A stretch of 64,000 bases of DNA. It comes from Microbispora rosea subsp. aerata (lineage in GTDB: Bacteria; Actinomycetota; Actinomycetes; Streptosporangiales; Streptosporangiaceae). Under the pieces are notes generated by a model. That model made no database searches and had not been told where the DNA came from. It worked only from the letters and a program-made list of their open reading frames with translations. A program made the translations under genes and the position numbers. Numbering within the stretch: the first letter of the stretch is position 1; the number at the start of each line of letters is the position of its first letter. The stretch is from the NCBI RefSeq assembly GCF_014647835.1, contig NZ_BMPY01000029.1, positions 1-64,000 of the forward strand, written 5' to 3'. Of the stretch, positions 1-10,680 are shown in pieces.

Positions 1-2190
1 GCGGAGGGGGACGATCGGCCGTTGCGGGTCCGCTACGCCGATGCGTTCATCGCCCTGCTGGAGGACAAGATCGTCACCGAGCTGCTGGTGCTGGTCAGCG
101 CCGAGTCCCTGCCCGCCGACCCCGAACCCGCCGACCCCGCCACGGAGCACCCCGCCCGCGACCCCGAGACCGACCACCCCGAGCCCGACGACCCGGAGAA
201 CACCGGCCACCCTGAGGGCGAGCGTCCTGGTAGCACCGACCGCCCCGAGACCGGGCACCCCGCCACAGACCACTCGGAGCGCACCGGCCACCCTGCCACC
301 GGGAACCCCGGCAGCGCCGACCGCCCTGCCGTCGAGGACTCCGCTGCCACCAGCCCCGCCACAGATCACCCCGAGGCTGACCACCGCGAAGACATCAAAG
401 ACACGCAGAACGCCCAGGACGCCGAGGACGTCAGCGCCTCCGACGGCTTCGAAGGCTGCGAGGCCCCGAGCGGGGCCGTTGGCACCGGTGACTCTGCTCT
501 GGGCGAGGCCGACGACACCATCGACCCCGTCCTCGACAGCGCTGGGAACCACCCCGACCCTGCGGACGGCTTCGCCACCGCCATCGCAGGCGGGAATCCG
601 GGCAGCGCCGACCGCGCCGGGACCCCCGGGACCTGCTGCCCCGCCACGGGCCACCCCGAGACCTCCAGCCATCTCGAGGCCGGGCACGCCGGGAGTGCCG
701 ACCGCTTCGCGACTCTTGAGGCCGGGCGCGCCGACAGCGGTAAAAGGCGGGAGGACGGCCAGGACGCCGAAAACGCCAGGACGGTTGAGGACATCGAAGC
801 CGCTGAGGACACGGAGGCCACTGAGGGCATCAAGGATGGCCGGGGCTGCGAGACGGCCCGGCAGGGCCGCCGGGCCGCTGTGCCCGCAAATGACGCCGAG
901 AGCAATCGGCGGCAAAGGGACACGCAGGGGTATGGGCCGCGCTCAGGGAGGTCGCGGTGGGGTGAGTGGTGGTCACCCGATCCTCCCGGGGATACCTGTG
1001 CCCATCACACCCACGCTGGGCCTCGGCCTGCGGGGGAGATCCCGCATGGGCCGGGCGGCGGTGCGGCCTGCGACGACCGGAACCACGGCTGCTGTGAGAC
1101 CCGCAGTCCCCAGAACCACGGTCGCCATGTCCAAGGCTGCCAGGTTCACGGTCGTCAGGTCCCCGATTGCCAGAATCACGGCGACGAGTACCGGGGGCAC
1201 GGCGAGGACACGCGCACGTGCGGGTGTGGGTGCGGCGGCAGAGTGCGGTGCTTGTCCCGCTCGTCCGCAGCGCTGGGCACACCACACACACCGGGAACGA
1301 CACCCACGCCGGGAACACTGGGCACATCGCGTACATCAGGGACGACACGCCCGCTGGGAACGCCGGGGACACCGCAGGGCGCACCGGGACCAGAGCCGGA
1401 GACGACACTGGGAACAGAGGCGAAGGCGTCACCATGTCCGGGGCCGGAGGCGTCAACCCACTCAGGGCCGGGTGACCCGGCGAGGGTGCCGTCAGGGACG
1501 GCGTCGGCCGCTGGGATGGGGGCCGCGTCCGAGGCGGTGCCGGGTGCCGGGACGGGGACCGCGTTCGGGACAGGGGCAGGTGCCGGGCTGGGCACGGCGT
1601 CGGGCGCCAGGTCGGGCACGACGCTGGGCACCAGGATGGAGGTCGTGTTCGAGCCGGCACCGGGTGCCGGGCTGGGCGCCGAGCGAGGCGCAGGGCTGGG
1701 CGCGGCGCCGGGTGCGGAGCCGGGGGCGCCGCTTGGGTCGGGGCCTGGGTCGGCTGGCTTGGGGCTGGGGGTGGTGCCTGGGCTCGTGCCGGGGTTGCTG
1801 CTGGCCACCGGGCAGGTGCTGCCCGTCTCCAGCGTGCACCGCCTGGCCCGCACCTCCACCCTCGTGAGAATCGTCATGGACGCGCAGGGGCAGGTGCTCG
1901 ACATGGGCCGCAAGGTCCGCCTCGCCACCCCGGCCCAGCGGCGGGCGATCTTCGCCCGCTACGCCACCTGCTGGGTCGACGGCTGCCCGCTTCCGGCGAC
2001 CTTGTGCCAGATCGACCACGCCGACAACTGGAGCAGCGGCGGCCTGACCGACCTAAAGCTGCTGGGTCCGGCCTGCCAGTTCCACAACCGCGACCGCTAC
2101 CGCCACCCCGACCGCTACACCCGCCGCAAAGTCGGCAAGGACCGCTGGGCCTTCACCTACCACCGCCTCGGCAGCGCCCGACGGCTATGA
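1..2190 (+). CDS. DUF222/HNH endonuclease-like protein, 5' end missing
   Basis: The reading frame is open to the left window edge, so the start lies outside. The first residues (RYADAFIALLEDKI) look like the tail of a DUF222 (13E12-type) helical domain. The last ~110 residues form an HNH nuclease module: LATPAQRRAI, then CWVDGCPLPATLCQIDH, then GLTDLKLLGPACQFHN. The paired cysteines and the IDH / FHN histidines fit a metal-dependent HNH site. Between them lie about 550 residues of low-complexity sequence: Asp/Pro/His/Thr-rich repeats such as TGHPE, a Cys/His-rich patch around 1080-1260, then Gly/Ala runs such as GAGLGA. DUF222-HNH proteins are usually about 400-550 residues, so this insert is abnormal. 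Codon third-position bias weakens around 960-1480, where a compensated frameshift is possible. Function in vivo is unknown for the family. The family call is solid; integrity of the middle is not. Confidence 0.75.
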   Translation, partial: AEGDDRPLRVRYADAFIALLEDKIVTELLVLVSAESLPADPEPADPATEHPARDPETDHPEPDDPENTGHPEGERPGSTDRPETGHPATDHSERTGHPATGNPGSADRPAVEDSAATSPATDHPEADHREDIKDTQNAQDAEDVSASDGFEGCEAPSGAVGTGDSALGEADDTIDPVLDSAGNHPDPADGFATAIAGGNPGSADRAGTPGTCCPATGHPETSSHLEAGHAGSADRFATLEAGRADSGKRREDGQDAENARTVEDIEAAEDTEATEGIKDGRGCETARQGRRAAVPANDAESNRRQRDTQGYGPRSGRSRWGEWWSPDPPGDTCAHHTHAGPRPAGEIPHGPGGGAACDDRNHGCCETRSPQNHGRHVQGCQVHGRQVPDCQNHGDEYRGHGEDTRTCGCGCGGRVRCLSRSSAALGTPHTPGTTPTPGTLGTSRTSGTTRPLGTPGTPQGAPGPEPETTLGTEAKASPCPGPEASTHSGPGDPARVPSGTASAAGMGAASEAVPGAGTGTAFGTGAGAGLGTASGARSGTTLGTRMEVVFEPAPGAGLGAERGAGLGAAPGAEPGAPLGSGPGSAGLGLGVVPGLVPGLLLATGQVLPVSSVHRLARTSTLVRIVMDAQGQVLDMGRKVRLATPAQRRAIFARYATCWVDGCPLPATLCQIDHADNWSSGGLTDLKLLGPACQFHNRDRYRHPDRYTRRKVGKDRWAFTYHRLGSARRL

Positions 2191-2283
2191 GCCACGCGCG
2201 AGGGCTCGGACGACCAGGCGGCCAGGGAGAGGGCCGGGGCTCGCCTGTCGCCGCCTCGCCGTAGTCCGGAGGCTATGAGCCAC
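2183..2283. repeat. 13-bp direct repeat at the HNH gene stop codon
   Basis: GGCTATGAGCCAC occurs at 2183-2195, where it contains the stop codon of the HNH gene, and again at 2271-2283 in the following intergenic DNA. It may be a small 3'-end duplication. Apart from this and the regulatory region before 2485, the 2191-2484 gap shows no gene. Confidence 0.4.
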
Positions 2284-2440
2284 AGCGGAGGGACGGCCCA
2301 TATGACCGGGCGGCAGGGGAGGGCGCGGCGCGCCGGGGCAAGCCGAGGGCGGAGCAGTGTGTCGGGCGCCGAGGTGCGGGGGCGATAACAGGGGGCCGAT
2401 GGCAGGGGCGCATTACAAATGTCACCGCGAAGGCCGGATG

Positions 2441-2484
2441 CAGTGCACTGACGCCCTGCGGGTCCCGATTCCTACCGTGAGGGC
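2441..2484 (+). promoter_or_regulatory. palindrome and leaderless promoter of the ABC/two-component operon
   Basis: CAGTGCACTG at 2441-2450 is a perfect 10-bp palindrome. A TACCGT hexamer at 2473-2478 fits an actinobacterial -10 (TANNNT) and lies 7 nt before the ATG at 2485, so the transcript is probably leaderless. CTGACG at 2448-2453 is a possible -35 with a long 19-nt spacer. Because the operon ends with its own response regulator, the palindrome is a candidate autoregulatory site (inference). Confidence 0.4.
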
Positions 2485-3369
2485 ATGAACGCCATCGCCT
2501 TCACCGAGGTCACCAAGAGATACGGTGACGTGCTCGCGGTCGACGGGATCGACCTGGAGATCCCCGCCGGCGCAACGGTCGCGCTGCTGGGGCCCAACGG
2601 GGCGGGCAAGTCCACCTCGATCAACATGCTGCTCGGCCTGCTGCGGCCCACGTCCGGCGAGATCCGGGTCTTCGGCGAGCCGCCGGACAGGGCGGTCGCC
2701 GCCGGGGACGTCGGCGCGATGCTCCAGGAGGGCGAGCTGATCCCCGAGCTGACCGTGGCCGAGACCGTGGACTTCGTCCGGCGGCTCTACCCGCGTCCGC
2801 TGCCGATGGAGGAGATCCTGCGGGTCGCCGACCTGACAGACATCGCCGGGCGGCGAGCGGACCGGCTGTCGGGCGGGCAGACCCAGCGGGTCCGGTTCGC
2901 GCTGGCGATCGCGGGCGGGCCGAGGCTCCTGCTGCTCGACGAGCCGACCGCGGCCATGGACGTCGAGTCCCGCCGGACGTTCTGGGACAACATGCGCGCG
3001 TACGCGGCGCGGGGACGGACGATCCTGTTCGCCACCCACTACCTGGAGGAGGCCGACGAGAACGCCGACCGGGTCGTCGTGATCGCCCGCGGCCGGGTCG
3101 TCGCCGACGGCAGCGCCGCCGAGATCAAGGCATCGGTCGCCAGTCAGGCGGTGAGTTTCCTGCTGGGCGAGCAGCCGGTGGCCGGGCTCGACGCCCTGCC
3201 CGGGACGACCGGGGTGGAGCTCCAGGGTGGCCGGGTCACGCTGCGCACCACCGACCTGGACGCCACGGTCGCCGCGTTGTACCGCAAGACCACCCTCGAC
3301 ATCCGCGACCTCCAGCTTCACGGGGCCGACCTGGAGGACGCCTTCCTCGCCCTCACCAAGGAGACCTGA
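2485..3369 (+). CDS. ABC-2 type exporter ATP-binding protein
   Basis: 294 aa. The nucleotide-binding domain has Walker A GPNGAGKS (residues 36-43), signature LSGGQTQRV, Walker B RLLLLDEPT and the switch histidine in FATHYLEEAD. The ~80 residues after the NBD resemble the C-terminal extension of DrrA/CcmA-like ATPases of drug and lantibiotic exporters. The gene is 2 nt from a permease and upstream of a histidine kinase and response regulator, a four-gene arrangement typical of exporters induced by envelope stress or peptide antibiotics. The ATG lies 7 nt after a TACCGT -10 element. Substrate unknown. Confidence 0.9.
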   Translation: MNAIAFTEVTKRYGDVLAVDGIDLEIPAGATVALLGPNGAGKSTSINMLLGLLRPTSGEIRVFGEPPDRAVAAGDVGAMLQEGELIPELTVAETVDFVRRLYPRPLPMEEILRVADLTDIAGRRADRLSGGQTQRVRFALAIAGGPRLLLLDEPTAAMDVESRRTFWDNMRAYAARGRTILFATHYLEEADENADRVVVIARGRVVADGSAAEIKASVASQAVSFLLGEQPVAGLDALPGTTGVELQGGRVTLRTTDLDATVAALYRKTTLDIRDLQLHGADLEDAFLALTKET

Positions 3370-3371
3370 CG

Positions 3372-4109
3372 ATGCGGCACTACATCAAGGTCGAACTGCT
3401 GCGGATGCTCCGCAACAAGCGCTACGTCATCTTCGTGGTCGCCTTCCCCGTCGGGTTCTACCTCCTCTACGCCAACCTGTGGGGGGCGGAGGCGGACCAG
3501 ACGACCGGGCTGCGCGGCAGCGTCCTGCTGATGGTCTCGATGGCCGCGTACGGCGCGCTGGCCGCCGCGATGATGTCGACGGCCGTGCCCTGGTCGCAGG
3601 AGCGGCACAGCGGCTGGCTGCGGCAGCTGCAGATCACCCCGCTGCCGGGCCGGGCGATCATCGCGACGAAGCTGGTCTCCTCGCTGCTGCTGGTCCTGCC
3701 GTCGCTGCTGCTGGTCGGCCTGGCCGCGGTGCTGACCCAGCACGTGACGCTGTCACCGCTCCGCTGGGTGGAGCTGATCCTGGCGATGTGGGCCGGAACG
3801 ATCCCCTTCGCGGCGCTCGGCCTGGCGATCGGGTCCCTGCTGCCGCCCGACACCGCGCAACCCGTGGCGATGATCGGCATGTTCGGGCTGGCCCTGCTCG
3901 GCGGGCTCTGGTTCCCCGAGAGCATCATGCCCGCCGCGATGAGGAGCATCGCCCACCTGACACCGTCGTACGACTACGCGAGCATCGGCTGGCGGATCGC
4001 GGCGGGCCAGGCCCCGCACGCGGCCGACGCGGCCGGAATCCTGGTCTGGGGAGTGGCCTTGGTCGCGCTGGCCCTCGTCGCATACCGTCGTGCGACGGCA
4101 CGCACCTGA
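3372..4109 (+). CDS. ABC-2 type transporter permease
   Basis: 245 aa with about six hydrophobic segments, e.g. YVIFVVAFPVGFYLLYANLW near residue 18 and LLLVLPSLLLVGLAAVL near 105. The layout is that of ABC-2 family membrane subunits. It starts 2 nt after the ATPase stop, so the two are translationally linked and presumably form one exporter in the cytoplasmic membrane. Conserved ABC-2 features include the loop SQERHSGWLRQLQITPL. No substrate can be read from the sequence. Confidence 0.88.
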   Translation: MRHYIKVELLRMLRNKRYVIFVVAFPVGFYLLYANLWGAEADQTTGLRGSVLLMVSMAAYGALAAAMMSTAVPWSQERHSGWLRQLQITPLPGRAIIATKLVSSLLLVLPSLLLVGLAAVLTQHVTLSPLRWVELILAMWAGTIPFAALGLAIGSLLPPDTAQPVAMIGMFGLALLGGLWFPESIMPAAMRSIAHLTPSYDYASIGWRIAAGQAPHAADAAGILVWGVALVALALVAYRRATART

Positions 4110-4136
4110 TCCGCCTCGTTCGGGAGGAACAGCGGG

Positions 4137-5302
<1,166 letters not shown>

Positions 5303-5306
<4 letters not shown>

Positions 5307-5908
5307 TCAGGGTCGTGCTGGCGGAGGACCAGAGCATGGTGCGGGGAGCGCTCGCCTCCCTGCTCGGCCTGGAGCCAGACATCGAGGTGGTCGGGGAGGC
5401 GGCGAACGGGGACGAGGCGGTCGCCGTCGCCGAGGCGACCCGGCCGGACATCGCGCTGCTCGACATCGAGATGCCCGGCAGGGACGGGATCTCCGCCGCC
5501 GAGGAGCTGCGCCGCCGGGTGCCCGGGTGCCGGGTGGTGATCCTCACGACCTTCGGCAGACCCGGCTACCTGCGCCGCGCGATGGAGGCGGGGGCGGTGG
5601 CCTTCCTGGTGAAGGACAGCCCCGCGAGCGAACTGGCCGCCGCGATCAGGCGCGTGCTGCGGGGCGAGCGGGTGATCGACCCGGGGCTGGCCGCCGCCGC
5701 GCTCAGCGCCGGACCGAACCCGCTGTCGCCGCGCGAGCGCGACGTGCTGTCCGCCGCCGCGGACGGTGCGACGATCAGCGACATCGCGCTGCGGCTGCAC
5801 CTGTCGGAGGGCACGGTGCGCAACTACCTGTCGGCGGCGATCCAGAAGACCGGCGCGCGCAACCGCATCGAGGCCGTACGGAAGGCCCAGGCCCAGGGCT
5901 GGCTCTAG
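5303..5908 (+). CDS. DesR/NarL-family response regulator
   Basis: 201 aa. The receiver domain has the acidic pair in VVLAEDQ, the phospho-acceptor Asp in ALLDIEMPGRDG (about residue 54), the Thr in ILTTFG and the Lys in FLVKDS. The C-terminal LuxR-type HTH is NPLSPRERDVLSAAADG...GTVRNYLSAAIQKTGARNR. It overlaps the kinase gene by 4 nt and completes a cognate pair. It resembles the RamR-like regulator at 25400 throughout, including the GERVIDP linker, so both belong to one subfamily. A likely target is the palindrome at 2441. Confidence 0.9.
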
Positions 5909-5958
5909 CAGGAGCCGTGGGGCGGGTGTCGGGCCGTCTCGTCGCGGGCGGCGGCGCG

Positions 5959-7326
5959 TCAGCGGGCGGACTGCAGCTCGGCGGTGTGCCGGAGCAGATC
6001 GCCGACCCTGACCACGCCCATGCATCTGCCGACCTCGTCGACCACCACGAGGTCGTCGTACACGCGGGCGTTGTCCCGGCCCGCCACCTGGATGGCCGCG
6101 ATCACCGGCGTCGTCTTCGCCACGATCTTCGGGGTGTCGGCCAGGCGGCCCGCGGGCTTCTTCGCGTGCAGCGCGTGGCCGTAGGCCCCGGCCATGAAGA
6201 GCAGGAACCGGCTGCGGTCGATGCTGCCCCGCGGCCGCTGATACTCGTCCACCAGGATCACACTCGTGATCGAGGGCTCGGCGCTCAGCACCGCGACCAC
6301 CTCTTCGGCCGTCGACTCGACCGGCAGCGTCACCGCGGGAAGCAGGAGCTCCTGCACGCGCGGGCCCAGTCCCCGCAGGCTCAGCGCGGCGGTGACGGCG
6401 TCGGCCTCCGGCACCGGCAGCGGCACGTGAACCCGGTTGTACCCGTGGGAGGGCCGCCAGCCGGACGGCGTGAAGAGCGGGCCCTGGGCGAGCCTGATGC
6501 CCCAGCCGCGTACGGCCGCCAGCTGCGTCTCGTCCCGCACGCCGGGGGCGAGCACATGCGCGCCGACGCCGCCTGCCAGGCGTACCAGCGACTCCGCCAG
6601 CGTGCCGCGCCGGGCGTCGCGCGGCGCCCGCGCCACCAGGTCGGCGGACAGCGCGATCACGTACGGCGAGGCGTCGGCGAGCAGGTCGAGCGGCAGCGCG
6701 GCGGTGCCGAGCCCGCCGAACGCGATGAGGTAGCCCACCGCGCGCAGGCCGTCGATCCCGGACAGCAGTGCCGTGCGGTCCACGGGCGCGAGATCGCCCT
6801 CGATCACCAGGATGACCTCGCGCGGGCGCCGGTTGCAGACGCGCAGCGCCTCGTGCAGCGGCGCGTGGCCGGCCGAGCCCCCGGCCACGGCGGCGGCGGT
6901 GATCGGCAGGACGAGCGGCAGCAGAGCCTCCTCGCGGGTGGCGGCGAGCAGGCCGTTCACCGTGCCGGCCACGCCGGGGCCGCCGGCGGACGCACCCTCG
7001 GTGAACACCTCGACGGCCACGGCGCCGCCGGTGTCGAGATCGACCACCGGGAGGAACGGCGGGGCGGCGGGGCCGGGGAGGCCGGGTGTGACCGTGCGCC
7101 GGTCGTACGGCTGGGCGGCGGCCGGGGCGTATCGCCGCGCGATGTCCGCCGGGTCGTGATCCCGCGCGTTCTCCGCGGGGGACGGGGTCGCCGAGGCGGG
7201 GCCGGACGCCGGTACGCGCCGAGGGGTCGCGGCGAGCGGAGCGGCCGAAGGGGAAGGGAGCGACACGATTGAATTGTGGGACGCCCCACGCCGGACATTG
7301 AGGTTCGAAGGCGGAAATTCACCCAC
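5959..7326 (-). CDS. degenerate EAL-domain protein with CBS-like C-terminal pair
   Basis: 455 aa. After a ~70-residue unstructured N-terminus rich in Pro, Ala and Ser comes an EAL-like fold. Its landmarks have lost their acidic residues: the EAL motif reads GGAVAVEVFTEG, the DDFG(T/S)G loop reads IAFGGLGT, and the late EGVE motif reads LAPGVRDE. The closing QGPLFTPS is kept. A ~120-residue C-terminus (TLPVESTAEEVVAVLSAEPS ... DDLVVVDEVGRCMGVVRVGDLL) looks like a CBS pair. c-di-GMP hydrolysis is unlikely; ligand sensing or a protein-interaction role is more plausible (inference). The start is a GTG. Convergent with the response regulator gene, 50 nt apart. Confidence 0.7.
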   Translation of the reverse strand: MGEFPPSNLNVRRGASHNSIVSLPSPSAAPLAATPRRVPASGPASATPSPAENARDHDPADIARRYAPAAAQPYDRRTVTPGLPGPAAPPFLPVVDLDTGGAVAVEVFTEGASAGGPGVAGTVNGLLAATREEALLPLVLPITAAAVAGGSAGHAPLHEALRVCNRRPREVILVIEGDLAPVDRTALLSGIDGLRAVGYLIAFGGLGTAALPLDLLADASPYVIALSADLVARAPRDARRGTLAESLVRLAGGVGAHVLAPGVRDETQLAAVRGWGIRLAQGPLFTPSGWRPSHGYNRVHVPLPVPEADAVTAALSLRGLGPRVQELLLPAVTLPVESTAEEVVAVLSAEPSITSVILVDEYQRPRGSIDRSRFLLFMAGAYGHALHAKKPAGRLADTPKIVAKTTPVIAAIQVAGRDNARVYDDLVVVDEVGRCMGVVRVGDLLRHTAELQSAR

Positions 7327-7553
7327 ATTTCCCCGTCAGTTGCGGATTCCCTGGAGGCGAGGACGGCCCCGGCGGCGGGGCGGGGAGGGGCCGGTCGTGC
7401 GGTGAGGGCGGATCGGTGAGGCGCGGCGGCGGCGGCTTCGGCGCAGGCGGTGGTGGAGACGGCGGCACTACACTTGGGCCCATGTGCGCTCCCGGCTGAT
7501 CGCTCCCGGTGCCGATCCTGACCTCATCACCGCACGGGAGTGTCCCCTTCATC

Positions 7554-9152
<1,599 letters not shown>

Positions 9153-9267
9153 TCTTAATTTGAGCGGGTAGGGATCTTTTCCCGCGGAGTAGGTAGCCGA
9201 TCCCGTCGAAATGACTGATCATGGGCTGAAGTAACGCTGCGGAAGTCTGGCACTACAGGAGGTACTC

Positions 9268-9483
9268 GTGGCCGAGACTCTGAAGAAGGGCACCCGGGTG
9301 ACCGGGGCCGACCGGGAAAAGCTGGCCGCCGATCTCAAGAAGCGCTATTCCGCGGGTGAGAGCATCCGCGCTCTGGCTGCTTCCACCGGCCGGTCGTACG
9401 GGTTCATCCACCGCATCCTGAGCGAGTCCGGGGTGACTCTGCGCGGGCGCGGCGGCGCGACCCGGGGCAAGTCCAAGCGCTAA
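9268..9483 (+). CDS. small helix-turn-helix protein
   Basis: 71 aa, basic, starting at GTG 9 nt after a strong AGGAGG. The centre, KLAADLKKRYSAGESIRALAASTGRSYGFIHRIL, reads as a resolvase/Hin-like HTH (residues ~18-50) followed by a basic tail GRGGATRGKSKR. Proteins like this are widespread in actinobacteria and annotated only as HTH domain proteins. DNA binding is likely; the target is unknown. It stands alone between the ABC-F gene and an enoyl-CoA hydratase gene on the same strand. Confidence 0.85.
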   Translation: MAETLKKGTRVTGADREKLAADLKKRYSAGESIRALAASTGRSYGFIHRILSESGVTLRGRGGATRGKSKR

Positions 9484-9681
9484 AGATTCACCTCAAAACG
9501 CCCGACCGCAGCCGCTCGTTCCTGCCGGAGGAGCGGTCGCGTCCGACTCGCCAGAACGATATTCGGTAAGCTCGGGCGCGACCGCGGGATGGAACAGGAG
9601 GGCGGACGCCGGCACGGACGGTGCGCCGCACCGGACCGGCCGTGCGAGGCGACGTCGCTCCGCACCGGACAGGAGCAGGGC

Positions 9682-10533
9682 ATGGCGGAAGCGGCTATAG
9701 GGGGGAATCCGGAGCACGCCCTCAAGGCGGGTGGCTCCGATGTGTCGACGATCTCGGCGGCCGCGCCGGCCGAGGTCGGACTGCGCTTCGAGGTGGACGG
9801 CGAGATCGCGACCGTCACACTGGACCGGCCGGACAAGCGGAACGCTCAGACGTTCGCCACCTGGTCGGCCCTGGCCCGGATTGGGGAGACCCTTCCGGAG
9901 CAGGTGAGAGTGGTCGTGGTCAAAGGCGAGGGGCCGTCCTTCTCAGCCGGGATCGACCTGCGCATGTTCACGCCCGAGGGGGTGCCCGGGCAGGGATCTT
10001 TCGCGAGCGCCGCCGCGCTCGGCGACGCCGAGTTCGAGCAGTTGATCGCGGAGGCCCAGAAGGGCTTCCTGTGGCTGCGCAGGCCGGAGATCGTGTCGAT
10101 CGCAGCAGTGCAGGGGCATGCGATCGGGGCGGGCTTTCAGCTCGCACTCGCGTGTGACCTGCGTGTCGTCGCGGACGACGTGAAGTTCTGCATGAAGGAG
10201 CCCGCGCTGGGGCTGGTTCCCGACCTGACCGGGACCAAGCCCCTGGCTGACATCGTGGGGGTGCCGCGGGCCATCGAGATATGCCTGACCGCGCGTACCG
10301 TGGGGGCCGCCGAGGCCGTACGGCTCGGCCTGGCCGAGATCGCGGTGCCCGCGTCCGAGCTGTCCCAGGCCGTACAGGACCTGGCCGCCGCGCTGCTGGC
10401 GACGGACCGCGCCGCCGCGGCCGCCACCAAGAGGCTGCTGCAGGCCGCGCCGGGACGCACCCTGGAGGAGCAGGCCGCCGCCGAGCGGGCCGAGCAGATC
10501 CAGCGCGTCCGCGCGCTGTTCGGGCAACGCTGA
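9682..10533 (+). CDS. enoyl-CoA hydratase/isomerase (crotonase fold)
   Basis: 283 aa from the ATG at 9682, chosen because AGGAG lies 6 nt upstream; an in-frame ATG at 9589 would add a poorly conserved extension. The oxyanion-hole segments are GPSFSAGIDLRMF and QGHAIGAGFQLALACDLR. The first catalytic Glu position of rat crotonase is Gln here (GAGFQLAL), while the second is kept (FCMKEPALG). One-Glu crotonases include isomerases and other CoA enzymes, so hydration itself is uncertain. Cytosolic, fatty-acid or related acyl-CoA metabolism. Confidence 0.85.
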   Translation: MAEAAIGGNPEHALKAGGSDVSTISAAAPAEVGLRFEVDGEIATVTLDRPDKRNAQTFATWSALARIGETLPEQVRVVVVKGEGPSFSAGIDLRMFTPEGVPGQGSFASAAALGDAEFEQLIAEAQKGFLWLRRPEIVSIAAVQGHAIGAGFQLALACDLRVVADDVKFCMKEPALGLVPDLTGTKPLADIVGVPRAIEICLTARTVGAAEAVRLGLAEIAVPASELSQAVQDLAAALLATDRAAAAATKRLLQAAPGRTLEEQAAAERAEQIQRVRALFGQR

Positions 10534-10680
10534 CGCGCGCCGTCACGGGCGGATCGGCGTAACCCGTTCACATGCCCAGGTGACGGGCACTGTCAGGCTG
10601 AGAGCGGGTGTTCGCTTCGAGCTGACGCAGGAATCGGGGGAGTCCTCCCACCGCTGCACGCCTGGGAGGATGTACGGCAT

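Noticed and set aside
973-1287. Hydrophobic minus-strand frame inside the HNH gene
   Set aside because: It lies in low-complexity DNA and its apparent membrane character comes from repeat composition; no supporting start or homology.
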